A DNA stretch of 64,000 nt from NCBI GenBank assembly GCA_002238685.1, contig MPMV01000009.1, positions 1 through 64,000 of the forward strand. The letters run 5' to 3'. Below are positions 36,549 to 45,195 of this stretch, piece after piece (within the stretch, counting starts at the first letter, position 1; each line of letters opens with the position of its first letter). The stretch comes from a bacterium EF100-94H03 bin56 (GTDB taxonomy: Bacteria > Pseudomonadota > Alphaproteobacteria > SP197). Under the pieces are notes generated by a model. It saw only the letters and a list, made by a program, of their open reading frames with translations, was not told the DNA's origin and made no database searches. The translations under genes and the position numbers were made by a program.

Positions 36549-37025
36549 TCAGGTTTCGACGATGACCCATGTGCCGTCCGGCTGGCGGCAGGCCGTGCCG
36601 TAGGCCTGATGCGTTTCGCCACCGATGGTCACCGTGGTCTGGTACTCCCTGCAGTAGTTGCCGCTCTGGTCCTGGCCTTCGCGCTGCGGTGTGACAGTGC
36701 CGTGATTGCCCGACTCCGGGTTGTTCCATGTCACCTGGCTGCCGACGGGCGCCTGGTGAGCCTGCTGCTGGGCCTGCGCCGCATGGGCCTGATCCGCCCT
36801 GTCGAGCGATGAGCCGATCTCCGAGCCAAGCCAGGCACCGATGACGCCACCCACCGCCGTTGCGATGATCCGACCGCTCCCGCCACCGACCTCTGATCCG
36901 AGCACCGCTCCACCGATTCCTCCGAGGATGGTTCCGGCGGTTTCCTTGTCTCCCGCCGTCCGGGAACACGCTGGCAGGGTGAGAGTGGCGGCGAGCAAGA
37001 CCACCGCGATCCTGATTGCAATCAT
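36549..37025 (-). CDS. Glycine-zipper surface lipoprotein (RT0821/17-kDa antigen type)
   Basis: Predicted outer-membrane lipoprotein of about 158 residues. A signal peptide ends in the lipobox LPAC (Cys20). Then comes a glycine zipper (GTILGGIGGAVLGSEVGGGS and AVGGVIGAWLGSEIG), a Gln/Ala-rich helix, and the C-terminal domain with CREYQTTVTIGGETHQAYGT and PDGTWVIV. Start set at ATG 37025; the frame upstream has no signal-like sequence. Divergent from pdxH. Confidence 0.9.
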   Translation of the reverse strand: MIAIRIAVVLLAATLTLPACSRTAGDKETAGTILGGIGGAVLGSEVGGGSGRIIATAVGGVIGAWLGSEIGSSLDRADQAHAAQAQQQAHQAPVGSQVTWNNPESGNHGTVTPQREGQDQSGNYCREYQTTVTIGGETHQAYGTACRQPDGTWVIVET

Positions 37026-37146
37026 GTTATTTTTCCTGGTGCTGATTGAGCCAGACGGGACACCGGTTGCCATCCCGTGGCCGATACCGGACCATCTTGG
37101 GTGATTTGTCGCCCAAGGTGAAGAGCAAACAGCAACTGTCTGGATC

Positions 37147-37737
37147 ATGAACGACGCCGAATGCCCCTTTCCGACCTTCGCGCGCTGGTATGACGAGGCC
37201 CTTCAATGCGGTCTGCGGGAGCCCGCCGCGATGGCGCTGGCGACGGCGGATGCCGCCGGTCAGCCATCGTTGCGCATGGTGTTGTTGAAGAGTCACGGCC
37301 CGGACGGGTTTGTCTTCTACACCAACCTGGAGAGCCGCAAGGGCGGCGAACTCCTGGCCAACCCGAAGGCGGCGCTGTGCTTTCACTGGATGCCCCTCGA
37401 GCGCCAGGTGAGGGTCCAGGGCAGGGTCGAACCGGTGAGCGACGACGAAGCGGACGCCTACTTCGCCAGCCGGCCGCGGGACAGCCAGATCGGCGCCTGG
37501 GCCAGCGACCAGTCGCGGCCCATGAAAGGCGTGCGTGATCTGGAGAAGAACGTCGCCCGCATGGCGGTGAGGTTTCATGTCGGGCGCATTCCCCGGCCGG
37601 CCCACTGGTCGGGGTTTCGCATCGTACCCCAGCTCATCGAGTTCTGGCAGGCAAAGCCCTTTCGCCTGCACGAACGCATCCAGTACACACGCACCAGCGA
37701 CGATGGTGCCTGGCAGGTGGTACGACTTTTCCCCTGA
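37147..37737 (+). CDS. pdxH: Pyridoxamine 5'-phosphate oxidase
   Basis: FMN enzyme that makes pyridoxal 5'-phosphate. 196 residues. Typical segments: EPAAMALATADAAGQPSLRM, VLLKSHGPDGFVFYTNLESR, ALCFHWMPLERQVRVQGRVE and the C-terminal RLHERIQYTR with W..V.RLFP. The C-terminal RLH motif binds the substrate. Starts 9 codons earlier than the core, as usual. Confidence 0.96.
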   Translation: MNDAECPFPTFARWYDEALQCGLREPAAMALATADAAGQPSLRMVLLKSHGPDGFVFYTNLESRKGGELLANPKAALCFHWMPLERQVRVQGRVEPVSDDEADAYFASRPRDSQIGAWASDQSRPMKGVRDLEKNVARMAVRFHVGRIPRPAHWSGFRIVPQLIEFWQAKPFRLHERIQYTRTSDDGAWQVVRLFP

Positions 37738-37804
37738 CCGGGCACGGCGTGGAAGGTTGGCGCCGATCACTCTACACTGGCGTGGGAGGATCCGGAGGAA
37801 CATC

Positions 37805-38668
37805 ATGTCGATATCGAAGATCCTGGTTGCTGCAACCGGCACCGAAGACGGCCTGGGCGCCGTCGAGTCGGCACTCCTTGTGGCCGGGCGATTCGACGCC
37901 CACGTTGAAGTCGTCAGCGTCCGGCGCAATCCGCGCGATGCCGTCGCCTTCATGACCGAAGGCATGACCGGCGCCGTCATCGAGGAGATTGTCTCGACTG
38001 CCGAACAGGACATCGAGCAGCGGGCCGATTTCGCCTCAACGGCTCTGAAGGACCTCGCAGACAGGCACGGTATCGTGATTTCCGCGCGAGCCCCGCGGCA
38101 CGGGCTTTCCATCACGTTCGTGCAACAGGAAGGGCGCGAGGACGAGATCATCGCCGAACGGGGAAGGCTGTCGGACCTGGTGATCGCTCCCCGGCCGACC
38201 GCCCATGGTGATGCCAAGGAGGAGGTGGTCGCCGAATCCGTGCTCATGGAATCGGGAAGCGGTCTGCTCCTGGTGCCACCTGGACACGTCAGCGACCTCA
38301 AGGGCAATGCGGCCATTGCGTGGAACGGCAGTGCGGAGGCCGCGCGGGCCGTGCAGAGGGCCATGCCGCTGCTCAGGGAGGCCGAGGAAGTCACCATCAT
38401 GGCGCCCGAGGAAAGTTCGATGCGGGGCCCGGGTCCCGATGCCCTGACAGAGTATCTCGCCCACCATGATATCAGGTGCCACGTCCACAACCTGCCGACG
38501 AACTGGACCAACATCGGGCACACCCTGCTCGACATCGCGCACAACGAGGACGCCAGGTTCGTGGTCATGGGCGCCTTCAGCCAGGGCAAGCTGAGGCAGC
38601 TCATTCTCGGCGGCGCCACGCGGTTCATTCTCAATCATGCAAATCTGCCGGTGCTGTTCACGCACTGA
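37805..38668 (+). CDS. Universal stress protein, tandem UspA domains
   Basis: Cytoplasmic stress protein of 287 residues with two Usp folds. Domain 1 begins SKILVAATGTEDGLGAVESA; domain 2 begins NAAIAWNGSAEAARAVQRAM and ends VVMGAFSQGKLRQLILGGAT, close to the ATP-binding G-x2-G-x9-G(S/T) pattern. Start at ATG 37805 has a strong GGAGGATCCGGAGG leader. Followed by an SDR gene after 9 bp. Confidence 0.9.
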   Translation: MSISKILVAATGTEDGLGAVESALLVAGRFDAHVEVVSVRRNPRDAVAFMTEGMTGAVIEEIVSTAEQDIEQRADFASTALKDLADRHGIVISARAPRHGLSITFVQQEGREDEIIAERGRLSDLVIAPRPTAHGDAKEEVVAESVLMESGSGLLLVPPGHVSDLKGNAAIAWNGSAEAARAVQRAMPLLREAEEVTIMAPEESSMRGPGPDALTEYLAHHDIRCHVHNLPTNWTNIGHTLLDIAHNEDARFVVMGAFSQGKLRQLILGGATRFILNHANLPVLFTH

Positions 38669-38677
38669 GACCGTGTC

Positions 38678-39406
38678 GTGAAGACCGTAATCGTCACCGG
38701 CGCCAGCCGCGGCATCGGACACCGGACAGTCATCCGGTTCTACGAGGAAGGCTGGCGCGTCCTGAGTTGCTCTCGCGACGACATTCCAGAGGACAGACGG
38801 GTGGCGGATTCGCCTCATCACCATTTTCCGGCCGATCTCTCGGACGAGGGCAGTCTCGAATCCTTCATCACCCGCGCCAGCGACATCATCGGCGACGGGC
38901 CGGTCCACGCCCTCATCAACAATGCGGGAGTCTCTCCGAAGACCAGCTTCGCCGAACGCCTCGGTACCCTCAACGGCAGCCTCGACCACTGGCGCGAGGT
39001 CTTCGACCTCAACTTCTTCGCCCCGCTCATCCTTGCCCGGGGGTTCGCTGCGGCGCTGCACCGGGGCAAGGGCGCCGTCGTCAACGTCACCTCGATCGCC
39101 GGTCACCGCATCCACCCCTTTGCGGGAAGCGCCTACTCGTGTTCCAAGGCTGCGCTGTCGGCGCTGACCCGGGAAATGGCCGCGGAATTCGCCCATCTCG
39201 ATGTCCGGGTGAATGCCGTGTCGCCCGGCGAGATCGAAACGGCGATGGTGTCGGAGGACTACCAGGACCTGGTGCCGCGAATTCCCCTGGGGCGCATGGG
39301 AACCGCCGATGAAGTGGCCGGCACGATTGTCTACCTGTGTTCCGCGGATGCTGCCTTCGTCACCGGCACCGAGATCATGGTGACCGGCGGCCAGCACCTC
39401 GTGTGA
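38678..39406 (+). CDS. SDR-family oxidoreductase
   Basis: Classical short-chain dehydrogenase/reductase of 242 residues. Cofactor motif VTGASRGIGHRT, NNAG (ALINNAGVSPKTSF), catalytic Ser in NVTSIAGH, Tyr-x3-Lys in AYSCSKAALSAL, and the SPGEIETAM turn. The start is GTG 38678. It directly follows the universal stress gene and may be co-transcribed. Substrate unknown. Confidence 0.92.
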   Translation: MKTVIVTGASRGIGHRTVIRFYEEGWRVLSCSRDDIPEDRRVADSPHHHFPADLSDEGSLESFITRASDIIGDGPVHALINNAGVSPKTSFAERLGTLNGSLDHWREVFDLNFFAPLILARGFAAALHRGKGAVVNVTSIAGHRIHPFAGSAYSCSKAALSALTREMAAEFAHLDVRVNAVSPGEIETAMVSEDYQDLVPRIPLGRMGTADEVAGTIVYLCSADAAFVTGTEIMVTGGQHLV

Positions 39407-39490
39407 ACCGGTTCGCGGGCGCCGGCCCGGTCGATCGCAGACACTGGCCCGAGCGGTTGCGTCCCCGGGCCCGTCGCTGATAATGGGCCC

Positions 39491-40735
39491 ATGACGCTAG
39501 CAACCGCAGAGAACCTGGACGAGATCTGTCTCGCTGAACCGGCATTCTGGAGACGGCCCGACAAGCACGACATTCTTGCCCGCTTCCGCCGGGAACAGCC
39601 GATCTCGCTGCAATCGATGCCGGACAGCGACACGAGCTACTGGTCGTTCACCAGACACCGGGAAACACGCGACATCACCCGGAACGCAAAGCTCTTCCTG
39701 TCACACTACGGGACCGGCATGACCACCATTGACGGCCCGGAGACTGCCTACGACGTCGCAGGCATGGTGAATCGGGATGCTCCCGTTCATCCACGTTTGA
39801 GAGGCATCCTGGCCAAGGTCTTCACGCCACGCCTGCTGAGGAATCTTGAGGACGCCATCGCCGCTTCTGCGCGCACTGTGGTTGGAGAAATCAGTGAGCG
39901 CGGCCATTGCGATCTTGCCAGCGACATTGCCAGCCGCATGCCCACCAAGGTGATCTGCGACATGCTCGCCGTCCCGGAGGGCAACGACCGCGACGAGCTG
40001 GCCCGCCTCAGTATCGTGGCCCAGGGGTACGGCGACGAACTGGGTGCTGACGAAGACGAGTCAATGGCCGCCTTCTATGCCCTCAACGCCTATGGCGAAG
40101 AGATATGCCGCGCCCGGCGCAAGGCGCCGGGCGATGACCTGGTCTCGATGATGGTCGCCGCCGAGGTCGATGGGCAAAGGCTCCGTGACTACGACATCGG
40201 CATCTATTTTCAGCTTCTCATCACCGCCGGAATCGACACCACCGCGAGTTCCATAGGCCAGGGGTTGAGTTTTCTCGCCAGGCATCCGGACCAGTGGCGT
40301 TGCTGGCGCGAGGACTACGACGGACTAGCGGCGACCGCGATGGAAGAGATCGTGCGATATGCGACTCCCGTGGTGCATTTCGGTCGCACGGTGGCCCACG
40401 ACACCGAGATCCTCGGCCAACGCCTGGCCGCGGGCGAACAGGTGGTGTTCTGGTATGTCTCGGCCAACCGCGACGAGACCGTGTTCGACAATCCCCAGGA
40501 TTTCGACATCAGACGATCACCCAATGATCACGTCGGCTTCGGCGGCGGCGGCGTTCATCACTGCCTGGGCATTCACCTCGCGCGGCGCGAGATGTATCAC
40601 CTCTTCAAGGTTCTCTTCGAGACGCTCCCCGACCTCGAAGTGGACCTCGACGGCATGAAGGAGATCAACGGTCTCTTCATCAACGGCATGCGCCACCTGC
40701 CCTGCCGCTACACGCCGGCGCGGATGAACGCATGA
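39491..40735 (+). CDS. Cytochrome P450
   Basis: Soluble class I heme monooxygenase of 414 residues. I-helix oxygen-activation motif AGIDTTAS, K-helix E-x-x-R in EEIVRYATPV, and heme-binding loop FGGGGVHHCLG with the axial Cys358. It has VNRDAPVHPRLRGILAKVFT, the variant of the bacterial 'D-P-P-x-H-x-R-x-R' motif. No ferredoxin or reductase is adjacent, so redox partners are elsewhere. Its TGA overlaps the next SDR ATG by 4 bp; the two are probably sequential oxidations. Confidence 0.95.
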   Translation: MTLATAENLDEICLAEPAFWRRPDKHDILARFRREQPISLQSMPDSDTSYWSFTRHRETRDITRNAKLFLSHYGTGMTTIDGPETAYDVAGMVNRDAPVHPRLRGILAKVFTPRLLRNLEDAIAASARTVVGEISERGHCDLASDIASRMPTKVICDMLAVPEGNDRDELARLSIVAQGYGDELGADEDESMAAFYALNAYGEEICRARRKAPGDDLVSMMVAAEVDGQRLRDYDIGIYFQLLITAGIDTTASSIGQGLSFLARHPDQWRCWREDYDGLAATAMEEIVRYATPVVHFGRTVAHDTEILGQRLAAGEQVVFWYVSANRDETVFDNPQDFDIRRSPNDHVGFGGGGVHHCLGIHLARREMYHLFKVLFETLPDLEVDLDGMKEINGLFINGMRHLPCRYTPARMNA

Positions 40736-41544
40736 ATCGGACCATCGTGGTCACCGGAACCAACTCCGGGATCGGCAAGGCGACGGCAACACTGCTGCGC
40801 GAACGCAACGTCCGAATCATCGGACTCGATGCCAACGGTGACGGCGCCGGCGTCGATGAGTTCCATCGCTTCGATCTCACCGATCCCGCTTCAATCGATG
40901 CGGCGCTCGCAGCAATCGATGAGCCCCTGCACGGGCTTGTCAATGTTGCCGGCCTGCCGGGGAGTCACGACGGTGAAGCGGTGATGCGGGTCAATGTCCT
41001 GGGTCTGCGCCATGTCACCGAATCGCTCATGGGGCGACTGCAGCCGTCCAGTGCCATCATTCATGTGGCCTCGGACGCCGGCCACGCGTGGCGTGAGCGT
41101 CTTGATCTCATCCGCGACCTGCTTCGTCAACGCACCTATGGCGCAGGGCTGGCCTGGGTCCGCAATCACCCGATGAGTGGCCCGGATGCCTACGACTTTT
41201 CCAAGGAGGTCGTCATCGTCTATGCCATGGCGGGATCGATGCTGGCGCGTCCCCACGGCGTGCGGTCGCTTTCCGTCAGCCCCGGGGCCGTCGAAACGCC
41301 ACTCCTCAGGCACTTCTACGACACGATGGGGGCCGAGCTCCTTGATCGCCTGAAAGCGCAGTCAGGAGGCCGCAATGCCCACCCGGAAGATGTCGCCAGA
41401 GTGGTTGCCTTCGCCCTCTCCGAAGACGCAGCCTGGATCAACGGTTCCGATATCGTTGTCGATGGTGGCGCCGGACCGGCCTTCCACTTCGGCCTGACCG
41501 ACGTCACCGCCGCCGACTCACCGGAGGCCTTCTTCGGCGCTTGA
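40732..41544 (+). CDS. SDR-family alcohol dehydrogenase coupled to the P450
   Basis: 270-residue SDR resembling coniferyl-alcohol/3-alpha-hydroxysteroid dehydrogenase-like proteins. VTGTNSGIGKATATLL, LVNVAGLPG, VASDAGHAW, the Tyr-x3-Lys AYDFSKEVV and SVSPGAVETPLL are present. The 40-residue insert before the active-site Tyr (LDLIRDLLRQRTYGAGLAWV) is typical of that subfamily. Translationally coupled to the P450, suggesting it oxidises the alcohol the P450 produces. Confidence 0.92.
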   Translation: MNRTIVVTGTNSGIGKATATLLRERNVRIIGLDANGDGAGVDEFHRFDLTDPASIDAALAAIDEPLHGLVNVAGLPGSHDGEAVMRVNVLGLRHVTESLMGRLQPSSAIIHVASDAGHAWRERLDLIRDLLRQRTYGAGLAWVRNHPMSGPDAYDFSKEVVIVYAMAGSMLARPHGVRSLSVSPGAVETPLLRHFYDTMGAELLDRLKAQSGGRNAHPEDVARVVAFALSEDAAWINGSDIVVDGGAGPAFHFGLTDVTAADSPEAFFGA

Positions 41545-41588
41545 GGCCGGTACGGCGACTCGCCCGAGGTCGGAACCTCGGCGTGGCA

Positions 41589-42512
41589 TCAGGGCAGCAG
41601 TCCGTTGTCGAGGAGGCCGGCGAGGTGGGCGTGGCAGATATCGCCGAAGGCACGGCTCATGCCTGTGGACCGGGCATGTTTCAACCGAGCCAGGCCCATG
41701 TGCATCGCGCGGTGGGGATCTCTGACCGGTACACAGACAAGGCTGGAGCCGTCCAGGGTTCGGTTGTGCGGCGCCCTGGTATGGAGAAGCCCATACCCGT
41801 AGCCGTTGGCAACGAGGCCCCGCACCATCTCGAAGGACCGTGTCTCGTAGGCGATGTCGGGTTCAAGGCCGGCTTCGGCAAAGAGCGAGAGAAAATGCCC
41901 GCGGCTGTCGGGCAGTCCGAGGAGAACCAGGGGCTCGCCCTCCAGGTCGCGAAGATCGAGTTCGTCCGCCGACGCCAGCCGGTGGTCCGCCGGCAAGGCA
42001 GCATAGAGCGGCACCGGGACCACGGGCTCGAAGGCTATGTCCTTTTCCAGGTTGAGATCGTAGGTGAGCGCCACCTCGAACCGGCCGTTGCGCAGGCCAT
42101 GCTGCAATGCCCGCAGGTCGTCCTCGTGGGGCCTGATGCGGATCAGGGGCTGTCTCGCCGCCAGGACGCGCAGGAGGCCCGGCAGCACGATGGGAGCGAA
42201 AGTCACGAAGCAGCCGACATCGAGATCGCCAGAGAGGCCCCCGGCGAGACCACTGGCCTCCTCGGCGAGTTCACCTGCCTGGAGGAGAAGGGCCTGGGCG
42301 GCCGCATGCAGGCGCCTGCCGGCCGGCGTGAGGGCCAGACCCCGCGCGTGATGCCTGACAAAGAGCTGAACACCGAGCACGTCCTCGAGGTGGGCAACAG
42401 CAGCAGAGACCGAGGGCTGGGAGACAGCACAGCGCTCGGCGCCACCCGAAACGCTCCCGGCTTCGGCGGCGGCGGTGAAGTAGCGCAGCTGTTTCAGCGT
42501 GTAGCGTATCAC
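41589..42512 (-). CDS. LysR-family transcriptional regulator
   Basis: 307 residues: winged helix-turn-helix (LKQLRYFTAAAEAGSVSGGA, CAVSQPSVSAAVAHLEDVLG) followed by a periplasmic-binding-like effector domain (DLDVGCFVTFAPIVLPGLL and onward). The start is GTG 42512, only three bases from a perfect palindromic LysR box, and there is no obvious ribosome site, so the message may be leaderless or tightly autorepressed. Divergent from the HpaB-like operon, which it presumably controls in response to that pathway's substrate. Confidence 0.93.
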   Translation of the reverse strand: MIRYTLKQLRYFTAAAEAGSVSGGAERCAVSQPSVSAAVAHLEDVLGVQLFVRHHARGLALTPAGRRLHAAAQALLLQAGELAEEASGLAGGLSGDLDVGCFVTFAPIVLPGLLRVLAARQPLIRIRPHEDDLRALQHGLRNGRFEVALTYDLNLEKDIAFEPVVPVPLYAALPADHRLASADELDLRDLEGEPLVLLGLPDSRGHFLSLFAEAGLEPDIAYETRSFEMVRGLVANGYGYGLLHTRAPHNRTLDGSSLVCVPVRDPHRAMHMGLARLKHARSTGMSRAFGDICHAHLAGLLDNGLLP

Positions 42513-42514
42513 TT

Positions 42515-42541
42515 TTTTCTATGCAACGTGTCGATAGAAAA
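42515..42541. promoter_or_regulatory. LysR-type operator (T-N11-A box)
   Basis: TTTTCTAT (42515-42522), eleven bases, then ATAGAAAA (42534-42541): a perfect 8-bp inverted repeat with T-N11-A at its core, the canonical recognition site of LysR regulators. It lies in the divergent promoter region between the LysR gene and the HpaB-like gene. Confidence 0.85.
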
Positions 42542-42607
42542 TGTTTTGCCTGAAACCGCAATCCTGTCAACCTCTCCGTTCACCTGAGCAAGGGAAGGAC
42601 ATGGCAG

Positions 42608-44056
42608 ATGCTGATGACCGGCAGCGAGTATCGCGACTCATTGCGTGATGGCCGAGAGGTCTACATCTCCGGCGAACGGGTGGACAATGTTCCCGACCAC
42701 CCGGCCTTCCGGCCAATCGTCGACGTCCGTGCCCGGGTCTACGACATGGCCCACGAAGAGCGGTTCAGGGACACCCTCACCTTCGAGGAGAATGGCGAGA
42801 CCTTCGCCACCGCCTGGCAGCCCCCCTTCACCCGCGAGGACTGGAAGACCAAGCGCGAGTGGGTCAACCTGGTGATGAAGGAGATCGGCGGCGTCGTGAC
42901 CCGCATCGGCGACGAGACTGTCGGCGAACTGTGGTCGCTCGCCGACGGCAAGGATGTCCTCAACCAGGTCGACAGTTCCTGGGCCGAGAACATTGACCGC
43001 CATATCACCAATGTTCTTGGCAACGACATCTTCCACGTCTCGGCCAACACCGACCCCAAGGGAGATCGCTCCAAGGCGCCGCAGGACCAGGACCCCGACA
43101 TGCTGCTTCACGTGGTGAAGGAGACCGACTCCGGCATCGTTGTCAGGGGCGCCAAGTACGAGACGGCGGCGGCCTATGCGCATCAGGCCTTCGTCAAGCC
43201 GACCATCGCCAACTGGGGCGACGCAAAGCTCTCGGACTACGCGCTTGGCTTCATCTGTCCGATGAATGCGCCCAACCTCAAGCACATCTGCCGCAGCGGT
43301 TTCGCCGGCGTCAAGCCAATCGCCGACTATCCGCTGTCCAACGGCTTCGACGAGGTCGATACCCTGCTCATCTTCGACAATGTCCTGGTGCCCTGGGAGA
43401 ACATCCTTTTTTACCGCCACACGCAGGCGGCGGTCTATATCCGCGCCGCCCTGCACCGCTACAGCGCCTACATGTTCGTGCTGCGCATCCTGCACATGGC
43501 GGACCTGATGATCGGCACCGCGTTGTTCAACGTCAGACAGACGGGCCTCGATCGCCAGCAGGCCGTGATGGAGAAACTCTCGGAACTCGCCTGCTATCGC
43601 GAGGGCATCAATGCCCACCTGACGGCGGCGATCGCCGAGGCGCGGCGCAGCCCTGCAGGCTATCTGATGCCCAATCCATCGCTTCTCTTCACCGGCCGCG
43701 TGCTGGCCTGCACCCGGCTGCCGGCCATGATGCATCTCACGCGCGAGCTGTGCGGCGGGCAGATCTGTGTCACGCCCGACGCCCCGGCCTTTACCGCGCC
43801 GGAGACCAAGGCATGGATGGACAAGTACTACAACGTGAACGACAACTGGCAGGCCGAGGACCGGCGGCGCCTGCTCGCCTTCGGACGCGACCTCGTCAAC
43901 TCGGACTACGCCGGTCACAAGGTGACCTTCCAGCTCTTTGCCCAGTCGCCGCCCTTCGCCCACCTGGCCGCGGTCTACCGGAACTTTGACTTCGACGAAC
44001 CGTTGGAGTTCGTGAAGTCTGCGGCCGGACTTTCCGACAGGGTCATGTCACGATAG
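42608..44056 (+). CDS. 4-hydroxyphenylacetate 3-hydroxylase (HpaB)-family monooxygenase
   Basis: FADH2-dependent oxygenase of the HpaB/PvcC family, 482 residues, with an acyl-CoA-dehydrogenase-like fold. Typical HpaB features: MTGSEYRDSLRDGREVYISG at the N terminus, GAKYETAAAYAHQAFVKPT, and LIFDNVLVPWENILFYRH. It needs a flavin reductase, which is not encoded nearby. Start ATG 42608 has GGGAAGG ten bases upstream; ATG 42614 is possible. The true substrate may be an aromatic or heteroaromatic compound other than 4-hydroxyphenylacetate. Confidence 0.93.
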   Translation: MLMTGSEYRDSLRDGREVYISGERVDNVPDHPAFRPIVDVRARVYDMAHEERFRDTLTFEENGETFATAWQPPFTREDWKTKREWVNLVMKEIGGVVTRIGDETVGELWSLADGKDVLNQVDSSWAENIDRHITNVLGNDIFHVSANTDPKGDRSKAPQDQDPDMLLHVVKETDSGIVVRGAKYETAAAYAHQAFVKPTIANWGDAKLSDYALGFICPMNAPNLKHICRSGFAGVKPIADYPLSNGFDEVDTLLIFDNVLVPWENILFYRHTQAAVYIRAALHRYSAYMFVLRILHMADLMIGTALFNVRQTGLDRQQAVMEKLSELACYREGINAHLTAAIAEARRSPAGYLMPNPSLLFTGRVLACTRLPAMMHLTRELCGGQICVTPDAPAFTAPETKAWMDKYYNVNDNWQAEDRRRLLAFGRDLVNSDYAGHKVTFQLFAQSPPFAHLAAVYRNFDFDEPLEFVKSAAGLSDRVMSR

Positions 44057-44086
44057 AGGGAACCGGCCCAACCGCCAGGAGGCGTC

Positions 44087-44503
44087 ATGGCACACCAGCG
44101 TTTCAGAACCTTCAACACCCGGGACATGTACCCGGACCAGACGCTCGACAACGATCTCTGCATGGTCGTGAGAGCCGGCAACCACGTCTTCATGCGCGGG
44201 CAGACAGGCTTTGATCTCGATGGCAGTTTCCATGGTGTGGGTGATCCGGCCGTCCAGGCCGAGATGGCGATGTCCTGTGTCAAGCGCCTGCTCGAGGAAG
44301 CCGGCAGCCAGCTCGAGCACATCTGCAAGATCACCATCTACCTGACGGACCCGCGTCACCGGGAACCGGTCTACAATGTCATCGGGCGCTGGCTCAAGGG
44401 AGTCTATCCGGTGTCGACGGGCCTTGTCGTGCAGGCCCTGGCCAAGCCTGAGATGCTGATGGAAATCGATGTCGATGCGGTCATCCCGGAGGACGGGCCA
44501 TGA
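44087..44503 (+). CDS. RidA/YjgF-family protein
   Basis: Trimeric enamine/imine deaminase-like protein of 138 residues. FMRGQTGFDLDGSFHGVGDP, then CVKRLLEEAGSQLEHICKIT and the C-terminal MLMEIDVDAVIP are family landmarks. The classic RidA arginine in the C-terminal E-x-R segment is not obvious, so it belongs to another Rid subgroup, possibly with a pathway-specific hydrolase role like RutC. Its TGA overlaps the DUF1028 ATG by 4 bp. Confidence 0.9.
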   Translation: MAHQRFRTFNTRDMYPDQTLDNDLCMVVRAGNHVFMRGQTGFDLDGSFHGVGDPAVQAEMAMSCVKRLLEEAGSQLEHICKITIYLTDPRHREPVYNVIGRWLKGVYPVSTGLVVQALAKPEMLMEIDVDAVIPEDGP

Positions 44504-45174
44504 CGTTTTCCCTGACCGCCCGCTGCCGGAGAACCGGCATGTTCGGGGTGGTGGTCACCTCGTCGAGTCCGGCCGTCGCCGCCCGTTGCGCCTGGGTGCG
44601 CGGCCATGTCGGAGCCGTTGCCAGCCAGAACATCACCGACCCCGGTCTGGGCCTCATGGGCCTCGATCTTCTGGCCCGGGGATACGGTGCGGCACGGGCC
44701 ATGGCGATCCTCGTCGAGGCAAGGGCCTGGCCGGAGTACCGCCAGCTCGCCATCATCGACGCCCTGGGGCACACCGCCCATCATTCAGGCTCGGGCACCC
44801 TGGGGACCCATGCGGTCGCCGAGGGCGAAGACGCCATAGCCGCGGGCAACCTGCTTTCGAACGCAGGCGTTCCCACCGCCATGGTGCGTGCATTCGAAAC
44901 CGGTGCCGGCGCCCCCTTCGTGGAACGTCTCCTCACCGGACTTGAGGCAGGGCTGGACGCGGGAGGCGAAATGGGTGCGGTGCGCTCGGTGGGCATCAAG
45001 GTCTGCCACCGGCACGAGTGGCCGGTGTGCGATCTCAGGGTCGACTGGCACGACGAACCCATCGCCGAACTCAGGCGCGTCTGGGACGTCTTCGGCCCGC
45101 AAATGGATGACTACGTCAACCGGGCACTCGACCCCGGGAACACACCGAGCTACGGGGTACCCGGCGATCCCTGA
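44500..45174 (+). CDS. DUF1028-domain protein
   Basis: 224 residues of the uncharacterised DUF1028 family, which has an Ntn-hydrolase-like appearance. TFSLTARCRRTGMFGVVVTS at the N terminus, HVGAVASQNITDPGLGLMGL, and AEGEDAIAAGNLLSNAGVP are conserved landmarks. Ends with the extra peptidoglycan-binding-like tail seen in some members (LRVDWHDEPIAELRRVW). Translationally coupled to the RidA gene, so both act in the HpaB-like pathway. Confidence 0.92.
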   Translation: MTFSLTARCRRTGMFGVVVTSSSPAVAARCAWVRGHVGAVASQNITDPGLGLMGLDLLARGYGAARAMAILVEARAWPEYRQLAIIDALGHTAHHSGSGTLGTHAVAEGEDAIAAGNLLSNAGVPTAMVRAFETGAGAPFVERLLTGLEAGLDAGGEMGAVRSVGIKVCHRHEWPVCDLRVDWHDEPIAELRRVWDVFGPQMDDYVNRALDPGNTPSYGVPGDP

Positions 45175-45195
45175 AGGAACCGCCGGGCACTGCTC

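Noticed and set aside
37027-38634. A 535-codon open frame on the minus strand opposite pdxH and the universal stress gene
   Set aside because: It mirrors the codon pattern of the real genes in G+C-rich DNA; the protein is low-complexity and has no domain, while both plus-strand genes are unmistakable.
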